A DNA stretch of 64,000 nucleotides, from positions 2,046,001 to 2,110,000 of the forward strand of contig NZ_CP026730.1 of NCBI RefSeq assembly GCF_003369795.1, in the 5' to 3' direction. Source of the DNA: Streptomyces sp. CB09001 (GTDB lineage: Bacteria; Actinomycetota; Actinomycetes; Streptomycetales; Streptomycetaceae). The translations under genes were made by a program, and so were the position numbers. Positions 25,571 to 34,406 of the stretch are shown here, piece by piece. The notes under the pieces were generated by a model, which saw only the letters and a program-made list of their open reading frames with translations, ran no database searches and had not been told where the DNA came from. The first letter of the stretch is position 1, and every line of letters starts with the position of its first letter.

Positions 25571-28500
25571 TCAGGGCAGCGCCGGCGGTGTCTTCGCCGG
25601 GGTCTCCTCCAGCGCCGCCAGCGCCAGCGCGATCGCCTCGTCCAGCTGGGGATCACGGCCCGCCGCGTGATCCTGCGGACGCTGCGGCACCTCCACGTCC
25701 GGATCGACGCCGTGGTTCTCCACGCCCCAGCCGTAGCCCTCCAGCCAGAACGCGTACTTCGGCTGTGTGATCAGCGTGCCGTCGACCAGCCGGTAGCGGC
25801 TGTCGATGCCGATGACGCCGCCCCAGGTGCGGACCCCGACGACCGGGCCGATGCCCAGCGCTTTGATCGCGGCGTTGACGATGTCGCCGTCGGAACCGGA
25901 GAACTCGTTGGCGACCGCGACGACCGGCCCGCGGGGCGCGTCCTGCGGGTAGCTGGTCGGCCGCATGCCGCGCGGCAGGTCCCAGCCGACGATGCGCCGG
26001 GCCAGCTTCTCCACCACCAGCTGGGAGGTGTGCCCGCCGCGGTTCTCGCGGACGTCGACGACCAGGCCCTCCCTGGCCACCTCGACGCGCAGGTCACGGT
26101 GGATCTGGGCCCACCCGGGCGCCTGCATGTCCGGGACGTGCAGGTAGCCGAGCCGGCCGCCGGACTTCTCGTGGACGTAGGCGCGGCGGTCGGCGACCCA
26201 GGCGTGGTAGCGCAGCGGCTCCTCGTCGGCGAGCGGGACGACGACGGCGTGCCGCACCTCTCCGCCGCCCGACGGGGAGACGGTCAGCTCGACCGGCTTG
26301 CCCGCCGTGCCGACGAGCAGCGGGCCGGGTCCGGTGACCGGGTCGACGGCCTGCCCGGCGACCGCGACGATCGCGTCCCCGGCGCGCACCGCGACACCGG
26401 GTGCGGCGAGCGGGGAGCGGGCGTCCGGGTCGGAGGTCTCGGACGGCAGGACGCGGTCGATGCGCCAGGCGCCGTCCTCGTGGCGGGAGAGGTCGGCGCC
26501 GAGCAGGCCCTGCCGGGCGCCGGAGCCGTGGCCGCCGCGCGGGGTGACGTAGGCGTGCGAGGTGCCGAGTTCGCCGTGCACCTCCCACAGGAGGTCGACC
26601 AGGTCGTCGTGGGTGGCGACGCGGTCGAGGACGGGCCGGTAGCGGTCCAGGACGCCGTCCCAGTCGACGCCGTTCATGTCGGCCCGCCAGTAGTGGTCCC
26701 GCATGATGCGGCCGGTCTCGTCGAACATCTGCCGCCACTCGGCGGCCGGTTCGACGGTCTGCCGGACCCGGCCCAGGTCGACACTGATGTTGGTGTCGCT
26801 GTCCTCGTCCCCGGAGGCCCGCCGGTCGCTGGGTACGACCTTGAGCCGTCCGTCGGTCCACAGCAGCACACGCTTGCCGTCGCCGCTGACCTCGAAGTGG
26901 TCGGCGTCGCCGCCGAGGTGCTCGACGCGCTGCTGGGCGAGGTCGTAGCGCTCCAGCTCGGTGTTCGGGTCGGGGTCCTCGGGGTTGGCCCGGGAGGCGC
27001 CGAGGACGCCGGTGAGCGGGTGGCGCAGCCACAGGACGCCGTCCTTGGCGGCGCGCAGCCGGGAGTAGCGGGCGGCCTCGACCGGGAAGGGCACGATGCG
27101 GTCGGCGAGGCCCTCGATGTCGATCCGGGTGGTGGGGGTGCCCTCGCTGTCGGGGGTCTCCTCGCGGTCCGAGGTCTCGAAGGGGCGGCCGTGGCGCTGC
27201 GGGCCGAAGGGCGAGGGGGTGGTCGCGGCGAGCGTGATCAGGTACGGCCGGGCGCCCTCGACGAAGGCCAGGTCGAAGACGTGCTCGTCGTAGACCGGGT
27301 CGAAGGAGCGGGTGGAGAGGAAGGCGAGGTGCTTGCCGTCCAGGGTGAAGGCCGGCGAGTAGTCCTTGAAGCGCAGCGGCGTCGCCTCGCTCACGGACAG
27401 GTCGGTGGTGTTGGCGAGCTTGAGCTGGCGCAGCGGCTCCGGACCGGGGTGGGACCAGGCGAGCCAGGCCGAGTCCGGAGAGAAGACCAGGCCGGAGGCG
27501 TCGCCGTCCTCGCTGCGGTCGACCTCGCGGACCTCGCCGCTCTCGCGCTCGACGAGCAGGACCCGCCCGTCGTGCGAGGCGACGGCGACGCGGCTGCCGT
27601 CCGGGGCGACGGCGAGGTGCAGCACCCGGCCGAGCTGCCCGGCGGCCAGGCGGCGTGCGGTGGCGCCGGGGGCGAGTCCGGTAGCGGGCGCGAACTCCAG
27701 GGCGTCGTCGCCCTCGGCGTCCGTCACCCACACCACCCACTCCTCGCCGTCGGCGCGGAAGGTGCGCGGCAGCCGGGTGCGCACGCCGGGCGTGGCCGCG
27801 AGGGCGCGGGCGGGTCCGGAGCGGTGGGTGACCCAGTGCACGCCGCCGCGTACGGCGACGGCACTGCCGCGCGCCGTGTGGTCGGGGGACGCGGAGCCGA
27901 ACCAGCGGGCGGCGTTGACCGGGTACGACTGGAGGTCGACGCGGGCGCCGCCGAGACGGATGTCCAGGCGGCGCGGTTCGGCGCCGTCGAGGTCGTCCAG
28001 GGTCCACAGCTCACCGGCGGAGGAGTAGACGACGCGGGTACCGTCGGTCGCCGCGTGCCGGGCGTAGAAACCGTCGACCGGTGTGTGCCGGCGCAGGTCG
28101 GAGCCGTCGGCGAGGGAGGAGTAGAGGGCGCCGGTGCCCTCGTGGTCGGAGAGGAAGGCGATCCGGTCACCGACCCAGAAGGGGTACTCGATGTTGCCGT
28201 CGAGGCCGTCGTGCAGGCGGGCGAACTCGCCGTCGTCCTCACGGTCGATCCACAGCTTGCCCGCGGTGCCGCCCCGGTACCGCTTCCACCAGGCGGCCTC
28301 GCGGCCCATCGGTGCGGACAGCAGCACGGTGTGCGGGCCCTGAGCGACGTCGCCGACGGGGCCGTAGGGCAGGGTGGTCGCCGGTCCGCCGTCGAGCGGG
28401 ACCGCGCGGGCCCAGCTGCGGCGCAGGCTGGCCTGGCCGTAGGTGCTCAGGGCGAGGACGCGGCCCTCGGCGGTCCAGCCGCGTACCTGGGTCCTGATGC

Positions 28501-28768
28501 TGCCCCAGTGGGTGAGGCGCTTGGCGGGGCCGCCGTCGACGGGCGCGACGTGCACCTCGGGGGCGCCGTCACGGGTGGAGGTCCAGGCGACCTTGGTGCC
28601 GTCGGGCGAGATGCGCGGGTGGTTCACCGGCACGTTGTCGGCGCTGACCCGCCAGGCCCGGCCGCCGTCGAGCGGGGCGAGCCACACGTCGTCCTCGGCG
28701 GTGAAGGCGACCAACTCGCCGTGCGGGTGCGGAAAGCGGAGGTAGGCAGGCGCTGCGGGCTGAGTCAC
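25571..28768 (-). CDS. Tricorn protease homologue (S41 family)
   Basis: 1,065 residues from the GTG at 28768; an ATG two codons upstream abuts the -10-like box and is less likely. The first ~650 residues form tandem beta-propellers (repeats such as ISPDGTKVAWTSTRDG). A helical C1 region, a PDZ domain and the C2 catalytic domain follow. Catalytic marks: GTSHAYVTP (His, ~740), NEFSGSDGD (nucleophile Ser and Asp, ~955) and GVENHGVDPD (Glu). Tricorn is a giant cytosolic complex that trims proteasome products to short peptides, and streptomycetes have both systems. Appears leaderless. Confidence 0.95.
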   Translation of the reverse strand: MTQPAAPAYLRFPHPHGELVAFTAEDDVWLAPLDGGRAWRVSADNVPVNHPRISPDGTKVAWTSTRDGAPEVHVAPVDGGPAKRLTHWGSIRTQVRGWTAEGRVLALSTYGQASLRRSWARAVPLDGGPATTLPYGPVGDVAQGPHTVLLSAPMGREAAWWKRYRGGTAGKLWIDREDDGEFARLHDGLDGNIEYPFWVGDRIAFLSDHEGTGALYSSLADGSDLRRHTPVDGFYARHAATDGTRVVYSSAGELWTLDDLDGAEPRRLDIRLGGARVDLQSYPVNAARWFGSASPDHTARGSAVAVRGGVHWVTHRSGPARALAATPGVRTRLPRTFRADGEEWVVWVTDAEGDDALEFAPATGLAPGATARRLAAGQLGRVLHLAVAPDGSRVAVASHDGRVLLVERESGEVREVDRSEDGDASGLVFSPDSAWLAWSHPGPEPLRQLKLANTTDLSVSEATPLRFKDYSPAFTLDGKHLAFLSTRSFDPVYDEHVFDLAFVEGARPYLITLAATTPSPFGPQRHGRPFETSDREETPDSEGTPTTRIDIEGLADRIVPFPVEAARYSRLRAAKDGVLWLRHPLTGVLGASRANPEDPDPNTELERYDLAQQRVEHLGGDADHFEVSGDGKRVLLWTDGRLKVVPSDRRASGDEDSDTNISVDLGRVRQTVEPAAEWRQMFDETGRIMRDHYWRADMNGVDWDGVLDRYRPVLDRVATHDDLVDLLWEVHGELGTSHAYVTPRGGHGSGARQGLLGADLSRHEDGAWRIDRVLPSETSDPDARSPLAAPGVAVRAGDAIVAVAGQAVDPVTGPGPLLVGTAGKPVELTVSPSGGGEVRHAVVVPLADEEPLRYHAWVADRRAYVHEKSGGRLGYLHVPDMQAPGWAQIHRDLRVEVAREGLVVDVRENRGGHTSQLVVEKLARRIVGWDLPRGMRPTSYPQDAPRGPVVAVANEFSGSDGDIVNAAIKALGIGPVVGVRTWGGVIGIDSRYRLVDGTLITQPKYAFWLEGYGWGVENHGVDPDVEVPQRPQDHAAGRDPQLDEAIALALAALEETPAKTPPALP

Positions 28769-28774
28769 CCCCAT

Positions 28775-28780
28775 ACCCTA
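28775..28780 (-). promoter_or_regulatory. Candidate -10 box of a leaderless promoter (tricorn gene)
   Basis: TAGGGT on the minus strand, 6 nt before the GTG at 28768. This spacing supports GTG over the ATG at 28774. Confidence 0.4.
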
Positions 28781-28845
28781 TGCAGGGGCGCGGCCCGCCG
28801 ACAGAGGTTTGGATCACTTCCCGGCCGAGGACCCGTTCCTTCCGG

Positions 28846-29352
28846 CTACTTGCCCTCCACCGGCCGGCAGTGCGGGTCGTCCGGGCACCAGATGGTCCGG
28901 GTGACGGTCACGGTGGGCCCCGGCCCGTTCTGGGAGGGCCGGTTCGCGGGCGGGGCGCTGGTGGCGTCGCAGTCGCCCAGCCCCTTCACCCGGAACCGCT
29001 CCTTGCCGTCCACCTTCGCGGTCAGGCTGCCGCGCACGCAGGCGCCGTTGACGACCCGGGTGACCTTGCCGTCGACGGTGACGTCCTTGCCGTCGTCGGT
29101 CCTGCCCTCGCAGTGCACGGAGGCGACCGCGTCCTCGCTCGCCGAGGCCGTGGTGCCCTTGTCGCCGTAGGAGGCGGTGCAGGTGAGCCAGCGCACCTCC
29201 GCCTGCTGCCGCTGCAGTTCCCGGGTCACGGTCTGGTCGGTCGTGTGGGCGACCGTCGCGGAGCTGAGTCCGCCCGGCTCGCACGCGACGAGACCACCGA
29301 CGGCGACGGCCGCGCCGACGGCCACCGGAGCGATGCGCCGAATCCGTCTCAT
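28846..29352 (-). CDS. Putative lipoprotein of unknown function
   Basis: 168 residues from the ATG at 29352 (ATG 29361 is an alternative). A basic n-region (MRRIRRIAP), a hydrophobic stretch and the lipobox GGLVAC at about residue 24 mark a lipid-anchored surface protein. The mature part has four further Cys, likely forming disulphides, and a C-terminal TRTIWCPDDPHC. A segment VHCEGRTDDGKDVTVDGKV resembles DUF4333-like small secreted domains, but I am not sure. It is divergent from the gene at 29435. Confidence 0.72.
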   Translation of the reverse strand: MRRIRRIAPVAVGAAVAVGGLVACEPGGLSSATVAHTTDQTVTRELQRQQAEVRWLTCTASYGDKGTTASASEDAVASVHCEGRTDDGKDVTVDGKVTRVVNGACVRGSLTAKVDGKERFRVKGLGDCDATSAPPANRPSQNGPGPTVTVTRTIWCPDDPHCRPVEGK

Positions 29353-29421
29353 TGCCCACATGAAGGGCAGCGTCCCATCGGTCGGGGACCCGGGGGTAGG
29401 GCGCATACGGCCACTCCTCAC

Positions 29422-29427
29422 TACCGT
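29422..29427 (+). promoter_or_regulatory. Candidate -10 box of a leaderless promoter
   Basis: TACCGT, 7 nt upstream of the ATG at 29435; no Shine-Dalgarno. Confidence 0.4.
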
Positions 29428-29434
29428 GGGCGCC

Positions 29435-30103
29435 ATGGGCAACGACCGCAGGCAGCGCAGGCTCGTCATGGACGAACGCGCCACCTGGCTGTGGAGTCAC
29501 CGGCAGAAACGGGGCCGCGACGGCGTCTGGCGGGACGCGCTCACGCTGTACCGGGACGGGGTCCGGGTCCGGTTCGTCTTCCGAGCGGGTGCGCCCGGCT
29601 CCGGGCGGTGGACCACGGAGGGCGGCTCCTGGTACGAGGGCTGCGTGGGGGACGGCCGCGGCAACCTGCTCAACCTGCGCGAACCCGGGGTCGTACGGGC
29701 GCTGGTCGAGGAGGCCGGGCGGCGTGCGCTGCTGCCCGGGCCCGGGGGCCGGCCGGTGGAGCTGGACGGCTGGGAGCTGTTCCCCGCCGCGGTCGCCGCC
29801 ACCGACGGCCGGCCGGGGCCGCCGGGACCCGGCGATCCGGCGACGTCAGGACCAGCGGCCGGTGCGGGCCAGGAGTACGGCGGTCGCGGCGGTGCCCGCG
29901 GTGGAGGTGCGCAGAACGCTGCGGCCCAGGCGGTAGGGCGCCGCACCGGCCTCGGCGAAGAGGGCCAACTCGTCCGGGGACACCCCGCCTTCGGGACCGA
30001 CCACCAGCACGATGTCGCCGGAGGCGGGGAGTTCGGCGTCCGACAGGGGGACGTCGCCGCTCTCATGGAGTACGGCGGCGAAGGCGGCGTCGGCCAGAAG
30101 TGA
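29435..30103 (+). CDS. Hypothetical protein, 3' part antisense to rsmE
   Basis: 222 residues. The first ~135 look like a real protein (RATWLWSHRQKRGRDGVWRD, then GGSWYEGCVGDGRGNLLNLR). The tail from ~29846 on simply reads the opposite strand of the rsmE 3' end and is Gly/Ala/Gln-rich. No family is recognised. A ~258 bp convergent overlap is unusual; the stop may have been lost in this strain, or a frameshift may hide an earlier one. The start is supported by the leaderless layout. Confidence 0.55.
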   Translation: MGNDRRQRRLVMDERATWLWSHRQKRGRDGVWRDALTLYRDGVRVRFVFRAGAPGSGRWTTEGGSWYEGCVGDGRGNLLNLREPGVVRALVEEAGRRALLPGPGGRPVELDGWELFPAAVAATDGRPGPPGPGDPATSGPAAGAGQEYGGRGGARGGGAQNAAAQAVGRRTGLGEEGQLVRGHPAFGTDHQHDVAGGGEFGVRQGDVAALMEYGGEGGVGQK

Positions 30104-30595
30104 GGCAACCTGCTTGCTGCTCGCCGCGTCCGCGACGTCGGGGAAGCGGACCCGGCGGGACTGCTTGCCGGCCTCCCGGGCCGTCGCCCGCCACTTGCCG
30201 AGCGCCTTCAGGCCGCGCTCGCCCTTCCACTGCGTGATGCACCGGGACGCCGCCCAGGGCACGATCGCGTCGACCCCGACCTCGGTCATCGTCTCGACGG
30301 CCAGCTCACCGCGGTCGCCCTTGGGCAGGGCCTGGACGACGGTGATGCGGGGCTGCTCGGCGGGCTCCTCGCGCACGCCGCCCGGGACGGTGACGACCAG
30401 GCGGTCCTTGCCCTCCGCGGCCTTCACCGAGCCCTCGGCCCAGTGGCCGCGCCCGTCGGTGAGGACGACGTCCTCACCGGCCCGCAGCCGCTTCACGGAG
30501 ACGGCGTGGCGCCCCTCGGGGCCGTCGAGGACGTACTCCCCGTCGGGCAGGTCCTGCGGCCGCAGGGAGTCGACCACGAACACCGGTGCCGTCAT
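29846..30595 (-). CDS. rsmE: 16S rRNA (uracil-1498-N3)-methyltransferase RsmE
   Basis: 249 residues from the ATG at 30595, which overlaps the stop of the upstream nitronate monooxygenase gene (ATGA). It has an N-terminal PUA-like region, then the SPOUT methyltransferase core: VQALPKGDRGELAVETMTEVG, LVVGPEGGVSPDEL and the trefoil-knot end YRLGRSVLRTSTAG that binds SAM. It methylates U1498 in the decoding region of 16S rRNA. Well-conserved family and length. Confidence 0.95.
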   Translation of the reverse strand: MTAPVFVVDSLRPQDLPDGEYVLDGPEGRHAVSVKRLRAGEDVVLTDGRGHWAEGSVKAAEGKDRLVVTVPGGVREEPAEQPRITVVQALPKGDRGELAVETMTEVGVDAIVPWAASRCITQWKGERGLKALGKWRATAREAGKQSRRVRFPDVADAASSKQVASLLADAAFAAVLHESGDVPLSDAELPASGDIVLVVGPEGGVSPDELALFAEAGAAPYRLGRSVLRTSTAGTAATAVLLARTGRWS

Positions 30596-31683
30596 CGGGC
30601 GCCGCCCCCCGTCGCATAGCCCGACAGTCCCGACAACGCTGTCCCGGCGTCGGCGAGTTCGGCCGTCAGCACCTCCACCAGCTGTCCCGCGGGCAGCTCC
30701 CGGGCCATCCGGTGTCCCTGTCCCGCCCACAGCGCCATGCCCTGCGCGTCGCCCGTCTTCGCCGCCGCCTTGCGCACCGGCGAGGTGAGGTGGTGCACCT
30801 CGGGGTAGGCGGCGGGGGCGTAGCGGCCGTGCTCGCGCAGGAAGCGGTTGACCAGGGCGCGGGCCGGGCGGCCGGAGAAGGCGCGGGTGAGTTCGGTGCG
30901 GACGAAGAGCGGGTTGGTCAGCGCCTGCTTGTGCAGGTCGTGCGCGCCGGACTCGGGGGTGGCGAGGAAGGCGGTGCCCAGCTGGGCCGCGCTCGCTCCG
31001 GCCGCGAGGACCGCGGCGATCTGGCCGCCGCGCATGATGCCGCCGGCGGCGACGATCGGCAGGCTCACCGCCTCGCGGACCTGGGCGACCAGCGACAGCA
31101 GTCCGGTGCTGCCGCCGGTCTCCGGGTTGTCCCGGTGGGTGCCCTGATGGCCGCCGGCTTCGACGCCCTGGGTGATCACCGCGTCGGCGCCGGACTGCTC
31201 GACGGCCCGGGCCTCCTCTGCGGTGGTCGCGGTGACCAGAGCGAAGGTGCCCACGCGGTGCAGGGAGTCGACGACCTCGCGGCTGGGGACGCCGAAGTGG
31301 AAGGACACCACCGGCACGGGGTTGTCCAGCAGTACGGCGAGCTTGGTGTCGTAGCCGTCGTCCCGGCCGCAGTCGGGGTCGCCCAGCTCGGTCTCGTACC
31401 AGGCGGCCTCGCCGGCCAGCTGGTGGGCGTAGACGTCGACGGCGGCGGGATCGGCCGTCTCCGGCTGCGGGAGGAAGAGGTTGACGCCGAAGGGCCGGCT
31501 CGTGAGCCCCCTCAGCTGTTTGATGTCCTGGTACATCCCGTCCGCGGTCTTGTAACCGGCGGCCAGGAAGCCCAGCCCGCCCGCCTCGGACACCGCGGCC
31601 GCGAGCCGCGGCACGGAGACGCCGCCCGCCATGGGCGCCTGCACGATCGGGTAGGGGAAGAGATCGGTCAGTGCGGAGGACAT
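30592..31683 (-). CDS. Nitronate monooxygenase (2-nitropropane dioxygenase-like)
   Basis: 363 residues; ATG at 31683. A TIM-barrel FMN enzyme with the class signatures QAPMAGGVSVPRL, GVEAGGHQGTHR and AAGGIMRGGQIAAVLAAGA followed by AAQLGTAFLATPES. It oxidises nitronates such as propionate-3-nitronate to carbonyl plus nitrite, protecting against a respiratory toxin. It is translationally coupled to rsmE; this pairing is frequent in streptomycetes although the functions are unrelated. Confidence 0.92.
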   Translation of the reverse strand: MSSALTDLFPYPIVQAPMAGGVSVPRLAAAVSEAGGLGFLAAGYKTADGMYQDIKQLRGLTSRPFGVNLFLPQPETADPAAVDVYAHQLAGEAAWYETELGDPDCGRDDGYDTKLAVLLDNPVPVVSFHFGVPSREVVDSLHRVGTFALVTATTAEEARAVEQSGADAVITQGVEAGGHQGTHRDNPETGGSTGLLSLVAQVREAVSLPIVAAGGIMRGGQIAAVLAAGASAAQLGTAFLATPESGAHDLHKQALTNPLFVRTELTRAFSGRPARALVNRFLREHGRYAPAAYPEVHHLTSPVRKAAAKTGDAQGMALWAGQGHRMARELPAGQLVEVLTAELADAGTALSGLSGYATGGGAR

Positions 31684-31771
31684 GACGGCATGTTGTCACG
31701 TCCTCCACACAAGTCCGAATCCGGGCTTCCGTTGGCATACGCCAGGAGCATCCGCATCGGAACGCACGGCG

Positions 31772-31929
31772 TCAGCGCCCGTTGAAGGCGTCCTTCAACC
31801 GGGAAAACAGCCCTTGCCGCCCCGGCTGACTGTGCCTGCCCGGGGGCAACCCCCGGACCCCCGGCAGACCCCGGCCGCCGCCCACACCCGCACAGCAAAC
31901 CGACGCCCGCCAAGCTCCACGTCAACGCC
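31772..31929. repeat. 158 bp tandem unit 1 (dnaJ 3' end plus downstream DNA)
   Basis: It starts with a copy of the dnaJ 3' end on the minus strand. The last 13 codons encode the same peptide GLFSRLKDAFNGR and stop, but with several synonymous base changes. About 104 bp then follow that are almost identical to unit 2. It contains a CCGGGGG-CAA-CCCCCGG hairpin. The flanking 31684-31771 is the nitronate monooxygenase upstream region with nothing else evident. Confidence 0.9.
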
Positions 31930-32087
31930 TCAGCGCCCGTTGAAAGCATCCTTCAGCCGCGAGAACAACCCTTGCCGCCCCGGCTGACTGTGCCTGCCCG
32001 GGGGCAACCCCCGGACCCCCGGCAGACCCCGGCCGCCGCCCACACCCGCACAGCAAACCGACGCCCGCCAAGCTCCACGTCCACGCC
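31930..32087. repeat. 158 bp tandem unit 2 (dnaJ 3' end plus downstream DNA)
   Basis: Second unit at exactly 158 bp offset. Its dnaJ-derived part nearly matches the real dnaJ 3' end at 32088, and its spacer matches unit 1 apart from about one base. Each unit ends with a stable G/C hairpin that could act as a dnaJ terminator. Confidence 0.9.
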
Positions 32088-33224
32088 TCAGCGCCCGTTG
32101 AAAGCATCCTTCAGCCGCGAGAACAACCCCTGCTGCCCCGGTTGGAACTGCCCCGTCGGGCGTTCCTCGCCGCGGAGCTTGGCCAGCTCGCGCAGGAGGC
32201 GTTCCTGTTCGGGGTCGAGCTTGCCCGGGGTGGTGACCTCGACGTGCACGATGAGGTCGCCGCGGCCGCCGCCGCGCAGGTGGGTGACGCCCCGGCCGTG
32301 CTTCGGGATCGACTGGCCGGACTGGGTGCCCGGGCGGATGTCGACCTCCTCCATGCCGTCGAGGGTCTCCAGCGGCACCTTCGTGCCGAGGGCCGCCGCC
32401 GTCATGGGGATGGTGACCGTGCAGTGCAGGTCGTCGCCGCGGCGCTGGAAGGTCGAGTGGGGCAGCTCGTGGATCTCGACGTACAGGTCGCCGGCGGGGC
32501 CGCCGCCGGGGCCGACCTCGCCCTCGCCCGCGAGCTGGATCCGGGTGCCGTTGTCGACACCGGCCGGGATCTTCACCGTCAGGGTGCGCCGCGAGCGGAC
32601 CCGGCCGTCGCCCGCGCACTCGGGGCACGGAGTCGGGACCACGGTGCCGAAGCCCTGGCACTGCGGGCAGGGGCGGGAGGTCATGACCTGGCCCAGGAAG
32701 GACCGGGTGACCTGCGAGACCTCACCGCGGCCGCGGCACATGTCGCACGTCTGGGCCGACGTGCCGGGCGCGGCGCCCTCGCCGTTGCAGGTGTTGCAGA
32801 CCACGGCCGTGTCGACCTGGATGTCCTTGGTCGTACCGAACGCGGCCTCGTCCAGCTCGACCTCGATGCGGATCATCGCGTCCTGGCCGCGGCGGGTGCG
32901 CGAGCGCGGCCCGCGCTGCGACGCCGTGCCGAAGAACGCGTCCATGATGTCCGAGAAGTTCCCGAAGCCACCCGCGCCGAAGCCGCCCGCGCCGCCGCCG
33001 GCGGCCTGCGAGAGGGGGTCGCCGCCGAGGTCGTAGACCTGCTTCTTCTGCGGGTCCGACAACACCTCGTAGGCGGCGTTGATCTCCTTGAACCGCTCCT
33101 GGGTCTTCGGATCGGGGTTGACGTCCGGGTGCAGCTCGCGGGCGAGCCTCCGGAACGCCTTCTTGATCTCGTCCTGGGAAGCGTCGCGGCGCACGCCGAG
33201 TACGGCGTAGTAGTCCGTGGCCAC
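32088..33224 (-). CDS. dnaJ: Chaperone DnaJ (type I Hsp40)
   Basis: 378 residues; GTG start directly after the hrcA stop, with GGAG inside the hrcA end. The J domain (1-70) has the HPD motif. A Gly/Phe linker follows, then four zinc-binding CxxCxGxG repeats (CNTCNGEG, CDMCRGRG, CPQCQGFG, CPECAGDG) and the substrate-binding C-terminal domains. It stimulates DnaK ATPase. As the copy behind hrcA it corresponds to the DnaJ2 type of actinobacteria. The 3' end is repeated twice downstream. Confidence 0.97.
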   Translation of the reverse strand: MATDYYAVLGVRRDASQDEIKKAFRRLARELHPDVNPDPKTQERFKEINAAYEVLSDPQKKQVYDLGGDPLSQAAGGGAGGFGAGGFGNFSDIMDAFFGTASQRGPRSRTRRGQDAMIRIEVELDEAAFGTTKDIQVDTAVVCNTCNGEGAAPGTSAQTCDMCRGRGEVSQVTRSFLGQVMTSRPCPQCQGFGTVVPTPCPECAGDGRVRSRRTLTVKIPAGVDNGTRIQLAGEGEVGPGGGPAGDLYVEIHELPHSTFQRRGDDLHCTVTIPMTAAALGTKVPLETLDGMEEVDIRPGTQSGQSIPKHGRGVTHLRGGGRGDLIVHVEVTTPGKLDPEQERLLRELAKLRGEERPTGQFQPGQQGLFSRLKDAFNGR

Positions 33225-34241
33225 CTACGACTCCGCCAGGATCTGTCCGACGTACCGTGCCACTGCGCGTACCGCTCCCATCGTTCCCGGGTAGTCCATG
33301 CGGGTCGGTCCGACCACGCCGAGCTTGGCAACCGCCTCGCCGCCCGAACCGTAGCCGACCGACACGACGGACGTTGAGTTGAGTCCCTCGTGGGCGTTCT
33401 CGTGACCGATCCGTACGGTCACGCCCGGATCCTTCGCCTCGCCGAGCAGCTTGAGGAGCACGACCTGCTCCTCCAGCGCCTCCAGCACCGGCCGGATCAC
33501 CAAGGGGAAGTCGTGCCCGAAGCGGGTCAGATTGGCGGTGCCGCCGATCATCAGCCGCTCCTCGTTCTCCTCGACCAGCGTCTCCAGGAGAGTGGAGAGC
33601 ACGGTGGAGACCGTACCGCGATCCTCGGCCTCGAAGGGCTCCGCCAGATCTTCCACCAGAGCCGGCACATCCGTGAAACGGCGCCCCGCGACCCGGCTGT
33701 TGAGCCGCGCCCGCAGATCGGCCAGCGACGCCTCGCCGAACGGCGCCGGGCAGTCGACCATCCGCTGCTCGACCCGGCCGGTGTCCGTGATCAGCACGAG
33801 CATCAGGCGCGCGGGCGCGAGCGCGAGCAGCTCCACGTGCCGCACGGTCGAGCGCGTCAGCGACGGATACTGCACGACGGCGACCTGCCGGGTGAGCTGC
33901 GCCAGCAGCCGCACCGTGCGGGCCACGACGTCGTCGAGGTCGACGGCGCCCTCCAGGAAGTTCTGGATGGCACGCCGCTCGGGCGCGGTCATCGGCTTGA
34001 CGCCCGCCAGCTTGTCGACGAAGAGCCGGTAGCCCTTGTCGGTCGGGATGCGCCCGGCGCTGGTGTGCGGCTGTGCGATGAACCCCTCGTCCTCCAGGGC
34101 CGCCATGTCGTTGCGCACGGTGGCCGGGGAGACACCGAGGTTGTGCCGTTCGGTGAGGGCCTTGGAGCCGACCGGTTCCTCGGTGCCGACGTAGTCCTGG
34201 ACGATGGCGCGCAGCACCTTCAGCCTGCGTTCACTGAGCAT
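33225..34241 (-). CDS. hrcA: Heat-inducible repressor HrcA
   Basis: 338 residues from the ATG at 34241 with GGAGG about 9 nt upstream. The N-terminal winged helix includes [20 protein letters not shown] and [16 protein letters not shown], the HrcA hallmark. A GAF-like dimerisation domain follows, with [14 protein letters not shown]. HrcA binds CIRCE elements and represses chaperone genes, its activity depending on GroE. A CIRCE element sits 65 bp upstream, so hrcA-dnaJ is autoregulated. Confidence 0.97.
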   Translation of the reverse strand: MLSERRLKVLRAIVQDYVGTEEPVGSKALTERHNLGVSPATVRNDMAALEDEGFIAQPHTSAGRIPTDKGYRLFVDKLAGVKPMTAPERRAIQNFLEGAVDLDDVVARTVRLLAQLTRQVAVVQYPSLTRSTVRHVELLALAPARLMLVLITDTGRVEQRMVDCPAPFGEASLADLRARLNSRVAGRRFTDVPALVEDLAEPFEAEDRGTVSTVLSTLLETLVEENEERLMIGGTANLTRFGHDFPLVIRPVLEALEEQVVLLKLLGEAKDPGVTVRIGHENAHEGLNSTSVVSVGYGSGGEAVAKLGVVGPTRMDYPGTMGAVRAVARYVGQILAES

Positions 34242-34305
34242 CGGCGCGCACCTCCAGCTGTCGTCCGCCCGTTTCGGCCCGTCTGAGCCGTCTGACCGGT
34301 CTGCC

Positions 34306-34332
34306 CTGGCACTCATGACTCGCGAGTGCCAG
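34306..34332 (-). promoter_or_regulatory. CIRCE element (HrcA operator)
   Basis: CTGGCACTC - 9 nt - GAGTGCCAG: perfect 9 bp arms with the exact 9 bp spacer of CIRCE, upstream of hrcA-dnaJ. One base pair per arm differs from the textbook TTAGCACTC form (GG for AG), which is common in high-GC actinobacteria. Confidence 0.92.
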
Positions 34333-34393
34333 ACTTCCCCGGCCCAGTGTACGGCCGTGGGGTACGCCCCCGGCAAGGCCGGGACCAAGCCGT

Positions 34394-34399
34394 TAGCGT
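34394..34399 (+). promoter_or_regulatory. Candidate -10 box of a leaderless promoter
   Basis: TAGCGT, 7 nt upstream of the GTG at 34407. Confidence 0.4.
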
Positions 34400-34406
34400 C
34401 GTCGCC

